Below, in pieces: positions 10,812-22,700 of a stretch of DNA of 64,000 nt. A model generated the notes under the pieces. It ran no database searches. It had not been told where the DNA came from and saw only the letters and a program-made list of their open reading frames with translations. A program made the translations under genes and the position numbers. The stretch is from Trichobilharzia szidati (taxonomy: Eukaryota > Platyhelminthes > Trematoda > Strigeidida > Schistosomatidae): NCBI GenBank assembly GCA_944472155.2, contig OX235271.1, forward strand, positions 87,991,256 through 88,055,255, read 5' to 3'. Numbering within the stretch: the stretch's first letter is position 1; every line of letters begins with the position of its first letter.

Positions 10812-11050
10812 ACCGTCCATCGGTGGCACAGCGGTAGAGTGCTCGCTAACCACGCACGTGGTCCGGGGTTCTATACCCGGTCGACGCACTCCTTTACTTC
10901 GCTAAGCCAGTAGTAACACTGGTAAAAAGGGAGAGCTCGGCATGCGACTAGCAACCCCATCTTGTAAAACTAATCACCACTGCTACAAAAACTTCAAGCC
11001 TCTAGCTTGAAGCCCTATGTTCCACTGGGAACGTAAAGGAATAAAAAAAT
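10812..11050 (+). mobile_element. SINE-R, full-length copy S2
   Basis: A tRNA-like head (box A region GTGGCACAGCGGTAGAG at 10823-10839; box-B-like GGGGTTCTATACCC at 10864-10877) is followed by a body of about 110 bp and a 3' end CCCTATGTTCCACTGGGAAC (11012-11031) with an A-rich tail. The body (GGTAAAAAGGGAGAG...CTAGCAACCCC...TACAAAAACTTCAA) resembles the 5' leader of the full RTE-A copy at 19152, and the 3' end matches the RTE-A tail. It is non-coding and probably depended on RTE-A enzymes. Confidence 0.75.
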
Positions 11051-11734
11051 CATCCACTGACCAATCAGGGCACTCCGGTCACACACACGTAAAAAATATA
11101 CTCATATTTTAACTCAGTGTTCAAAAGTTTCTGAACTATTTCAATATTTTCACTCACGATGACTATATTGTCTGTTTGGTGAGAGAAGATAAGTTTCTAC
11201 GATGTCATAGGGAAAACATGTCACCCGAATAATTAAGTAGTGAAGTGAAAGTTTGTGGAATACTAATTAATGTATTTATTAAGTTTTGATAAAAAGCTTT
11301 CAGTGACTACTTAATACTCCTTTCAGAGAATTATTAAAGTCATGCGCCAACCTTAGATGTAAATGCAAATCGTCAAATATGTGCAGATGTGTATAAAACA
11401 ACCGTGTAAGGAGTGACAGTTTACAGATGTGCTGGCAAAACATTAGTAGGTGTGAAAAACAGTAACGTTACAATAAATCCTGCTTTAAGTAACTAATACG
11501 TACCAATATGTTAGAGGATAACATCACAGTGTGAATATCTTATATCAACAGCATATGAACAATGATGCTATTTGGTGGACGATAACTAGCAATGGATGTG
11601 CACTTCGTCTTATTTGAGGCTCAAAAGCTGAATGAACCTCCAGTTCCCAGTGAGGTGGAACATTTAGGCCCAATCAATTAACGGTAAAAAAATTGATTTA
11701 AAGAAACGAGGACTGATACCTGTTGTACAACAGG
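11051..11734. other. No recognised gene
   Basis: AT-rich DNA, short chance ORFs only. Confidence 0.5.
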
Positions 11735-11990
11735 TAGCTTTTGTGGCCCAAGTGGTCTAATGGAAACCGCTGCTTTAGCGTTTAAAACGATGAATGCTGG
11801 GTACGAGTTTCAGTGGAAACACCATCACTTTACTGGGGATTGCGGGAATATCCAAACGAGTCCCGAATAAGATTGAATGAATACTGAGAATTGCACTGCT
11901 AGGCACCATCCACCAAATATTATAATATCAATGCTCCAATATCATCGAAGCATCCGCCGTAGTAGAAGCCGTTACGTTGTTCCAATCAGT
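11735..11990 (+). repeat. tRNA-like repeat, possible SINE of another family
   Basis: GTGGCCCAAGTGGTCTAATG (11742-11761) followed after about 55 bp by GGGTACGAGTTTC (11799-11811) is spaced like pol III A and B boxes of a tRNA-derived head. It is too diverged to fold as a working tRNA. No second copy was aligned in this window. Confidence 0.35.
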
Positions 11991-12777
11991 CAACGGGAAA
12001 AAGCAAAGATTGACTTAAAAAAGTAATCTTATGACCAGGTCTAAAATCACTTTTTAATTTCAAACACATTACGCCATAGCTCCATCCAACATCTGCACCA
12101 GTACAAAGCTAATTTCTTCGCTCTAATCACAAAACAACATATCCACTTCCTTAATAAATAGGATAATCAATATTGAAAGTATAAAATAATGAATATGATG
12201 AATTTGAGAATAGGAAAGCACAAACAGAACTGTCGGAATGACTTTATATATTCAACACATTCAAGATAAATGCTACCCTCAAGTGCTATTTTAAAGAAAG
12301 GAGACTGATTAAACCCCATTACCCCATGATACCTTGACAAAGGAATTCGTTCAGTGATAAACACAAACTTGCTGGTGCTTGAAAAAAAACAACTAGTTTT
12401 CACGGGTGCATAAAAGCTGAACAAAAGAATAAGATTACTGAACCAAAAAAGTCAAGTAAAGTGTTAAATAGATTACAGACGTGAATTAGTACACTAAATC
12501 CTGTGATAATTGCACACACATATAAAAACATTTAATTCAGTTAGAATGAAATAGTTAGGGCAAAGACAACTTTCAAAAGCCACTCACTAGTTAATAAAAG
12601 CGACACTTTACCCATTATTACGTACATCAGCTTTTTTATTATCATCATCCTAAATGATTTGATATGAAAATTCAAAAGGATGCTCACATATGAAAAGAAT
12701 TTCTCATAGAAAGAAGAATAATTAGCACACTAAAACCAATGAAACGATGAAACAAAAGAGTGTCGGTTAAACGATTG
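11991..12777. other. No recognised gene
   Basis: AT-rich. An 85-codon minus-strand frame (12424-12167) was examined as a candidate last ATF6 exon and not accepted. Confidence 0.45.
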
Positions 12778-14470
12778 ATTTCAACTGAGCACAGAAAGCA
12801 ACTATGTGAGATTTTGAGTAGTAAAGGCTCGGCACTGATTCGTCCCGATATAGGTGCTGGTACTGTTCTAATGAATCGCCAAGACTGAATAGGTCAAATG
12901 TTATCCATCATATCAGACGAAGACAAATTTTCAGAGGAAACCAACCAGAAAGACTGAACTGAGGGAATTGAAGAAAAGATAAGACAAACACTGAAGTCGA
13001 TGAACGAATCGACTATTACCTCTGAATTATTTGAGCAAATATGACCTTCCGGTTATGTGGCCTCTTGGAAGTGCACTAAGAGAACACGCACCACTCACTG
13101 CGACCAATCTTGGACATGACAAATTCACCATATCATACTGTTGCCAAATGGCTTGCAGACATCCTTCTACCTATCAGAAATAATCTCTGTCATCAGTATT
13201 TCAAAATTCATCGATCGAATAAGTGATGTTAATGTATCCGGGAAGAAAATGATATCTCTGGATATAACGTCTCTCCTCACCAATGTTTCTCTGGCTAAAA
13301 CTATTTGTTTAATATGCAAATTCATTGAGAATAATACTCTGGATGTGGGTATCCCGATCCACTACTTAAAGGAACTACAACTGAGATGTACTTTCAATGT
13401 CCAATTCAAGTTCACCAACACGTTGTATAGACAAGAGACGGAGTGGCAATGGTGTCGCTATTGGGTCCTTTACTTGCAGACTGCTTCATGGCAAGCCTAG
13501 AAAATAATATGTTACGATCTACTAATGGTAATTTTCATATGCACCAAAGATACGTGGATGATACTTGTATCATGTATGACAAAAATGCTAAAGTCGAAAT
13601 GATAGTAAAGGAGTTAAACAACTGCTATCATTCTGTCCAGTTCACGTAGGAACCAAAGGTGAACTCGGAATTCTATTTTTTGTGATGTTTTGTTAAAAAG
13701 AGGATCTGACAGCTCTCTTCAGAGATCACTCTACAGGAAACTAATATGGAATAGTCAGTACACGAATTTTCATAGTCGGGTCCCTTTGAGAAGAAAAAGA
13801 AATCTGATCCATTCCTCGCCTTCAGGAATAAGAAGGATATGCACCAGCGATACAATCGATGGTGAACTGGAGAGACTCAGACAAGTACTCATAAAAAATG
13901 GACATCCTTCGAGATTCATCAATAAAAAACATGGAAGTAAAGCGAAAGCCCGAAACAATCTAAACGGTGTCAAATAAACTGCTGCTTTATGAATGCTGAA
14001 TTTAAAGGTGATACCGCAGCTGAGATTCTGAAGAACCACTTATCCAGATCACTGAGAAAGGCCTTCTTTTTGGCTGAACTACAGATCAGTTTCTATGGTC
14101 GACAAATGATCAACAGAGTGTGAAGGATAAACTGCCACTTCAATGTGCGTTTATAAATTCACTTGTTCTTGTGGAGCTAGTTACATTAGCTGCACAAAGC
14201 GCACACTTTCCAAACGCATCTCTGAACATTATCCGGCATGGTTAGCGTGAGAACAGTGCAAAACAATTAGTAGCTCAATCCTCAAGCACTTGGTAAACTC
14301 AGGTGATGCAACTTTATTAGAGTTATCTTTTAAGATTATCTACAATACAACCCCGAACTCTGTTTACAAAAAAGCTTGTCCAGTCTGTTTTTCTACCACG
14401 GCCTTAATCTCTTCATTAATCGTTCCCTGTAATTTTTTGTTTTGTAATAATTAATTTGCTTTTATCTTTA
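12778..14470 (+). mobile_element. Penelope-like element P1 (RT plus GIY-YIG), defective
   Basis: Blocks in order: a PLE N-terminal signature with an altered lysine (RPDIGAGTVLMN, about 12840-12875); KMISLDITSLLTNVSL (13240-13290, RT motif A with catalytic D); AMVSLLGPLLADCFMASLEN (13446-13505, the PLE form of motif B); QRYVDDTCIMYDKNAK (13545-13592, YVDD catalytic box); and near the end a GIY-YIG-type nuclease region (FTCSCGASYISCTKRTLSKR, about 14155-14215) with ISEHYPAW after it. PLEs use this RT plus GIY-YIG pair to move. Stops and frame changes between blocks show that the copy is dead. The domain order and YVDD make the class clear. Confidence 0.82.
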
Positions 14471-16356
14471 GTAATTAATTCACTATTATCACTCTCACGT
14501 GTTCCTTCGGTAAATTTTCTCACCCTCTTCACACTTGTTAAATGGATAGTCAACTACCTTTCGTCTCACTTAATAATAATTTTAACCTTATCAAATTCCT
14601 AGCCTTTCTTTGTGCCGTTGAGTATTACATAATTTATAACTTTTATATTTACTTTTGAAGCCTCTTCTGAGTAACTACAGCAATTATGCCACCCACCTAT
14701 TACTCATTAATGAACCACTATACGTTTTTGGTAAATATAAATACAATTGTACAGCCTCTGAAGATGATCTGGTCCATAAAGAAAATTTTCTTCTGTGAAG
14801 TGTCTTTTATCTTATCCATGACTATATATATATATATATGCTTCGGGATGTATAGCGAAAAGAACACGGAATGCATAACGAATGTCGATCACTATACCTC
14901 ATTGAAAAAGGTGGTACCACTTGGTCACCGAAAATAATTGGACGAAAATTGACTCTCTGGCATGGTAGTCAGGCTTACATATCTCAAGGACCTGACGAGC
15001 TGGACGACTGGGGTGAATGTCCTGAAAGTCTGGACAGGCCAGAAAAGTTGGTTGAATGGAGATTATACCTAAAGCTGTTGCCACCATAATGCAAGCTGGT
15101 CGCTGTAAGATGGGGACCAGGGAGAGTCATACTGTCAGTGCAGAGGGATGAACAGCAGTGAAGTGTTCTCCTCGGACAACCAGTAAACTGTCAATGTTAT
15201 CTTCTCACTTTGGTGAGTTAAAAAAGTTCAGCTTCAAAATTCGTACCCCTCAACTTAATCTATATCGGTCCTCAGCTGTTGGTAAGGTATTATATACGAA
15301 ACTCTCTGAATAGACTGTATATGACACATTCAAACTGTTCAAGATGGAAGGCTACAGAGAGATTAGTAATTCCACTCTAAATATAACATTCAGTGGTATC
15401 AGATAATAGATGCTTTAGTTCATTATCCCGTGCTAAGTGAGTCAATATTGTCAAAAAAAAGTTAGATTAGAAGTAGAGTATAAGATAAGGTGGCTGAGTA
15501 GGTTAGTCGATGGGGTAGTCAAGTTCCATCGCTGTAGGTATAATATACAAGCCAAGCCACCGCCTCCATTTACAAAGGATGTTAAATGAAATAAAATAAA
15601 GTCGGTAAAGTTTAAGGTATAATCAAACCTTGTCTGTTAGACTGAGCCATATACAGAGGAGTATACTGTCTGGTTAGGATTCTCAAATTGTTAAAAATCA
15701 CTGGACTGTCAGTAGCATGACTCAAAATTTGTCTAGATAACGCAGTTGTATTCACACCTGTATTTACCAGAATGTAAAAAAAATTGCACTAATTTTTATT
15801 TAATTATTCTTTGTCGTATACATTTCCGTCCATTCTAGTTTCAACGCATCTCTTTCTTGAATCGTATAAATGTGCCTTCCATAATTCTGTATCAACTTGA
15901 ACTGATGCACTTTTATGCCATTTTATGTTGGTAAACCAGTAGATTATTACTGTTGTTTGACCTCTGCTTGTTTACAGTATTAAATTTACAGTAAATAACA
16001 TCATTGTATGTAAATAAATGTTAAAATAAAGAGCTTTCATCCAGGCGATAATCTCCATAGTGCTGTTTAGCAGTGCATAAAACAATATTTTGTATTGTAA
16101 ATTTCACAATGTCACTCATCAAAGCAACAACATTGAGATTAAGATCCGTAAGCAGAATACTGAAGTTGTTGGGATACATACAGTGTTATTGATTTATTAA
16201 CTTTCAAATAGTTGCATACTACTGCAAAAGTGAGGCGTTGGACTTATTGAGACAAGATGTAAACAACCAACCACACACACACACATCTGGAAAATAATCG
16301 ATGGATAGATGAATAAAAAGTTATATACATAAACTAAAAATTGAAATCTGCTTTAC
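14471..16356. other. Unassigned DNA; one unexplained GC-richer stretch
   Basis: 14880-15090 is less AT-rich and open on the plus strand (72 codons, for example GPDELDDWGECPESLDRPEK), but I recognise no domain and it has no splice partners. The rest is AT-rich. If the ATF6 gene continues past 16357 its last exon could be here or beyond; I did not find it. Confidence 0.35.
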
Positions 16357-16725
16357 CTGTATATCATACTTTCGCGGTACTGGACTACGATGGGATGAAG
16401 TAAATCTAGGCGGTGCTGAATTCGCCGTCATGTTAAGCATACGACGATCAACATCATCTGCTGACGATGAACGCTGCTGTCTTATATCTCTTCTTCTTGC
16501 TATGTATGGAATTGATTTCCTAGATGGTTGGTTGTCCAAATGTTTAACCGGTAAGGGAAATGGATTTTGTTCATCGTGCATTGAATTACGCGATAGGATA
16601 CTGGATGGAGTGAATACACTTTGTTGGTTGCCAAACGCTTTGAGGTTATGAATCGATGGAGTAAGCAGTAACCTGTATATAGCGGATTGATTACTGGTTG
16701 ATATAGCGTGTCTTTCAATCCAACC
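16357..16725 (-). CDS. ATF6: ATF6 exon 11 (lumenal domain)
   Basis: 123 codons in phase 0 at both ends, acceptor TTTCCAG and donor GTAAAG. Starts GWIERHAISTSNQ, the conserved lumenal motif, then a Ser/Arg-rich stretch (RRRDIRQQRSSSADD). It ends at a donor, so at least one more exon must follow at lower coordinates. Confidence 0.8.
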
Positions 16726-19700
16726 CTGGAAAGGAAAGGAATCAATTAACCAATTCATAACAATATGTGTGTGACGGGAACAGACAAAAAAAAGATAGAA
16801 AACTAAGCAAGTGAAAACACAGAAAAGAAGTCACGAGTTAACAGGTTTAATGATGACTGACTGACCGGTTTCAGTGTATAAAACTTTGCATAGAAGTGCA
16901 ACACTTCGAGTTATCACACTCCATGTGTACCACACAAAGAAAGAAAAAAGATATTCGAAAGAACGATAATATGAGGGAGAAAGAATAGTGACATAGTAAA
17001 ACAATGGGGATTAATGGATGTGGTAGATCACAGAGAGAGTGAGTGAATCTGAGCCATCGAGAACGATGGCCCAACCATGAAGCCTGCACCTCCCAACATG
17101 GCTAACTCAAGGATTTCATGGACTGATGAAGCCATGTTTTGGTTTGATCACTCTTTTACATCCTGATCCAATATCAACCAACATTGCTCATCGAGGAGTG
17201 CAATGGCTAGGCATGCGCAACACATGTCCTAGTCTCCTCAAACGATTCCTCTTCACTACTTCATTGTTTGACTTGCCCTCCTTACCTAACACTACACCTA
17301 ACCTCAATATTACTCACCCGAACATGGGAGATAGAAAGCAAACACCTATGATCAAAGACAGCTAGCTAGCCTTTTCGTATCTTCCACTTTTAGTGGCCAT
17401 GTCTCACAATCATAAAGAATGACAGGGTGGACTACTGCGCAGTACACATGTCATTTGATTGATAGCTGGATATCAAGTCTATACCAGAGATGGTGTAAGT
17501 TGGCAAATGCTAGATTTAGTGACAAATGTAATCAAACATACCCTACTGAATGATACTCCTGCGTAATTTAGTATCAGTTACAAATATTACCGTTTGTAAA
17601 TATCACTACTACTTATTTACACTGTAAAGATATATCACCTATGAACTGGTATATGGCGCTATACAATACTTTCAAAGTGATTTTGATGACTAAAATACAA
17701 TACGCTGTGAAGTGGTTAGTTCTTCAACTCACACACACACAAACACACACACACAGTGGGGGATACGGTTTGTACAGTTTCATTTGTCTGTGGAAATTCT
17801 GTTATGCATTGAAAATGTTAATCAATGAGACAGCATTTATTCTGTCAATGGAACATTAGTAAATACGGATTCTACACGCAGACATAATAAATATTTATTC
17901 GAAGTATTAACATTCTGTATAGAATCGACAAATAAAAAGGAATCACGAAGGGAAGAATTAAATAATTGTCTCCTGATTGGTTTCAAGGATTTCAACTGGT
18001 CAATTAGCTATCGGATGGTAAGGGGATCCAGACATATTTAGATTAGGGTGGAGTGGTAGGTCAGTTTTCTGTATCTTTAACAGATCATAAAGTCTTTGAC
18101 AATCTACTCAACTAAAACAATGGATCTTATACCGTCGTTTAACCAGGGCTTCCAATGCTTCAAATCTACCATCAATGATTCTTGCAATCATAACCTCAAC
18201 AAAAAACCAAAGGTGTATTGTCTCCTAACAAGACAGCACAAAGAACAGCTTAAAGAGTTGAAATACAATAAAGGTGTATTATTAACACGCTCTGACAAGA
18301 ATGCAGGTGTGGTTATACCAGATAGCAACAAATTCCCTAAACCTTCTAGTGGAAAAGCAGGACATGATTAATTTACATCAACCTATGCAAGTCAAAAAGA
18401 AGGGGGAATAATAACCTGATTGGTGAGGTACTTTATGAAAGGATTAGATCAACACGATCTTCAATACGAAGGCTTTATAGTCTACTGAAGATACATAAAA
18501 TTGGCCTGCCACTCCGCCCTATTCTGGATCCCCTTACCATTCAACAGCTAAGTGACTAGTTGAAATCCTTGAACCCGTCAGGAAACAATTATCGCATTCT
18601 GACCAATATTAATTTCGCTCTATGAGTTCGTCTTGTATATACAACTGAAGCCATCGGAATCCACCTGAAGGAGTCAAACCTGCATGTTCAGAAAAAATTC
18701 GTGCAGTTACTTTTCTCACCTTGGCCACCAATACATAAATGTAGAAAAATTGACAATCTCCCCTAAACCATTTACAAACTACCATTGTACTATTTTATTA
18801 TTCTGACTTTTTTATTCCTTTACGTTCCCAGTGGAACATAGGGCTTCAAACTAGAGGCTTGAAGTTTCTGTAGCAGTGGTGATTATTTTTACAGGATGGG
18901 GTTGCTAGCCTCATGCCCAACCAACCTTCTCTCTTTACCAGTGTTACTACTGGCTTAGCGAGGTAAAGGAGTGTATTGGCCGGGGATTGAACCCCGGACC
19001 ACCTGGGTGGTCGGCGAGCACTCTACCGCTGTGCCACCGACTAGTTCATCTTTAAATTGTTTTCTGCATAAACTATTCGGACACTCATTTATCTCTTAAG
19101 TGCTTATCTTATTTTTACAAAATTATGCATTGTGTAATCCATTTGTTTAACCTCGCCTAGATTACTAGGTCACTAGTATTCTAGCCGGTCACAAGCCCGG
19201 ATAAAGAGGGAGGGTTGGGGCGTGGTGCTAGCAACTCCACCCCCAAAACTTAACCAAATTGCTACGAAAACTTCAACGCACAAATATATTAAAAATTCTA
19301 AAAATACAAACAATAACCTTATTTTTCGCTGGAATCGGGGAAGTGAAATGACGCGGGCTGGTGAAAGCCTTCGGGAAGCCAGTCAGCCGATGTGCCTTCT
19401 TTCGATGAAAGCGAAAATAAGGATGGGGACGTGGAATGTTCGTACAATGTACGAAGCTGGGAAGGCTGCTCAGGTAGCCGCAGAAATGAGGAGATATACA
19501 ATAGAAGTGTTGGGAATCTGCGAGAGCAGATGGAACGGATGTGGAAGGAGCCAACTATCAACTGGAGAGACAATAATCTACTCCGGTCACCCAGAGGACA
19601 ATCACGAGCACACCGAGGTAGTAGCCATCATGATGTCACTAACAGCGGCTAAAGCTCTCATGCAGTGGGAACCAATCTCCTCCAGGATAATGACAGCCAG

Positions 19701-22700
19701 GTTCAACTCAAAAGGAAAAATGGTTACAATCATTCAGTGCTACGCGCCTACAAACGCCTCAGAACATGAGAAGAAGGAGGATTTCTACAGTCAACTACAA
19801 ACAGTAATGGACAACGTCCCAAAGAGCGATATCAAAATCCTGATGGGCGACATGAATGCGAAACTGGGAGGAGACAATACAGGAAGAGAACTCACCATGG
19901 GTCGTGAGGCCCTCGGTGAAATGAACGAAAATGGTGAACTCTTCTCAGACTTCTGCGCCTTCAATGATTTGGTGATTGGTGGCAGTGTGTTCAAACACAG
20001 GGATATACACAAGGCAACATGGATTTCACCAGATGGACACACCAAAAACCAGATAGACTTCATTTCAATCTCAAGGAAGTGGAGACGGAGCCTACTGGAC
20101 ACAAGATCGAGGAGAGGAGCAGATGTGGGTTCAGACCACTATCTAGTACAAGGGACTTTCAAGGTGAAACTGAAAGCCTCGAGGATAGCTGGGGATAGGC
20201 CACAATGCAAGTTCAACACTCACAAACTGAAGGACACAATCACACAGGACATTTTCACTGCAACTGTCAGAGCAAAGCAAGAAACACTACGTGGCATCAC
20301 TGAGGAATCATGCGTGGAAGACCATTGGAACTCTCTGAAGGTAATTTTCAACGAAACGTGCTCAACGGTTTTAGGAAGAAAGAAGAAACAAGACAAGGAA
20401 TGGCTCTCAACAGACACTTGGAAACTAATAGAGGAGAGGAGAAAGGTGAAAGAAAAAATTATTCAATGCAAAGATGGACAAGAGAAAGAGACGCTGAGCT
20501 CAACTTACACAGCACTGGACAAAGAAGTGAAGAAGAGTGCCAGGAAGGACAAAAGACAGTTCTACGACAACCTGGCTACTGAAGCTGAGAAGGCAGCAGG
20601 CAAAAGGGACCTGAGGACACTATATCAGATAACCAAGTCTCTATCCGGGAAGAGATCAACACAAGTGAAACCTATAAAAGACAGCCAAGGGAACCCAATT
20701 ACCAAAGAAGAAAGACAGATTAAACAATGGGCGGACCACTTCAAAGGACTCTTGAACCGACCACCACCTACAACCCGTCCAGAAATACCAACAACAGCAC
20801 GTACACAACTGCAAGTTGACACCAATCCTCCAACGAAAACTGAAGTCATGAATGCAATCAAGCTTCTTAAAGCTGGAAAGGCAGCTGGACCAGATGGAAT
20901 ACCCCCGGAAGCACTGAAAGCGGACCCAGAAACGACGGCAGATATGCTGACTCCATTATTGCAAAAGATCTGGAAAGAGGGAAAGGTGCCTACTGACTGG
21001 AGGAAAGGTTACCTGGTGAAACTACCAAAGAAGGGCGACCTAGGACTCTGCAAGAACTGGCGAGGAATCATGCTCCTGTCGACGCCAAGTAAAATCCTGA
21101 GTCGCATCATCCTGGAGAGAATGAAGGAGGCGCTGGATACAGAACTCCGACCAGAACAAGCTGGATTCAGGAAAGGCAAATCATGTTCTGACCAAATTGC
21201 AACTCTACGCATTATCATCGAACAAAGCATGGAATGGCAATCAAATCTCTACCTCAACTTCATAGACTTTGAGAAGGCCTTCGACAGCGTTGACCGCGAA
21301 GTAATTTGGAAACTACTCGAGTACTACGGCGTACCCCAAATATTCATCAACCTTATTCAACAACTGTACGACAACGGCACATGTCAAGTGATCCACAACG
21401 GAAAACTCAGCGAAGCGTTTGGAGTAAACACAGGAGTCAGACAAGGGTGCTTGTTATCACCAATGATATTCCTAATTGTGGTGGACTGGATTATGCGTCA
21501 GACAGTGGGAAACGAGAAGACAGGGATATCCTGGACCGACGTGAAGAACCTAGAAGACCTGGATTTCGCGCGTGAATGATTTATGTTTGATGTCACACAA
21601 AATCGAAGACTTACAAGCGAAAACCGACAAACTGGTCGAAGAGGCTGGCAGCAAAGACAGGACTCCAGGTGAACATAGACAAGACGGAGGTTATGAAAAT
21701 AACCAACCAACAACAACAACAACAGCAACATCCGCCGCCAATCACCATCAACGGGAGGGATTTGAAAGAGGTTACTTCTTTCACTTATCTGGGGAGCATT
21801 GTCTCAACCACAGGAGGAACGGACGAGGATGTCAAAGCGAGAATCGGGAAGGCGAGAAACACATTCATCAACCTGAAACCAATCTGGAAATCTTCATCAC
21901 TCAGCCTCCATCAACAACAAAATTCGGATTTTCAATACAAACGTGAAGTCAATTTTGCTTTACGGATCAGAAACTTGGCGGATCACCAAGAATATTTTCA
22001 ACAGGTGGCAGACCTTTATCAACAACTGTCTTCACTCCATACTGAAGATTAGATGGCCAGAAAGAATCACAAACAAGAAGCTATGGGAACAAACGAAACA
22101 GGAACCAATCGCCCAACAAATATGCAGGAGGAAGTGGAGATGGATTGGACACTCGCTGAGGAGGCCATTGGGTGACATCGCGCGTCAGACCATCACTCGA
22201 GTGGAACCCGAAAGGGAATTGGCGAGTGGGACGTCCAAGGGTGACATGGAGGAGATCGTGTGAGGAGGAGATGAAACAGTATGGAATAACATGGACGCAA
22301 GTGAAAAGTACAGCACAAGACAGAAGCAAGTGGAGACGTGCAGTTGAAGCCCTATGTTCCACTAGGAACCCAAGGGAACAATAATAATAATAATCCATTT
22401 GTTTAACTTTGGCAATTATTTCCACCCTTTAGATTTTGAATTAATTTTCACCCCCTTGATATTTTAATACCTGACTAATTATTGTTAACAAACTTACCAT
22501 TACTCAATTGGTAAATTTCTAAATTGCATTAAAATTTCTATGTACATATTAGAGTAGAGCCATAGATGAGGATAAAAAGTCAAAAAAGTGAATATTTCTT
22601 CGCTTTGCTATATCATCATCAAATGACACTTATCATAACAAATATAGGCTAAAAAACTTACTTGTAAAATTTGTCTAACATCAGCAAACGAAGCATTTTC

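Noticed and set aside
10823..10886. Possible real tRNA gene
   Set aside because: A and B box spacing is right, but acceptor-stem pairing is poor and the same head recurs joined to a SINE body at 18.8, 30.5 and 59.8 kb.
12167..12424. Candidate last exon of ATF6 (FYAPVKTSCFFSS frame)
   Set aside because: No match to the conserved lumenal end of ATF6 and no convincing acceptor in phase 0.
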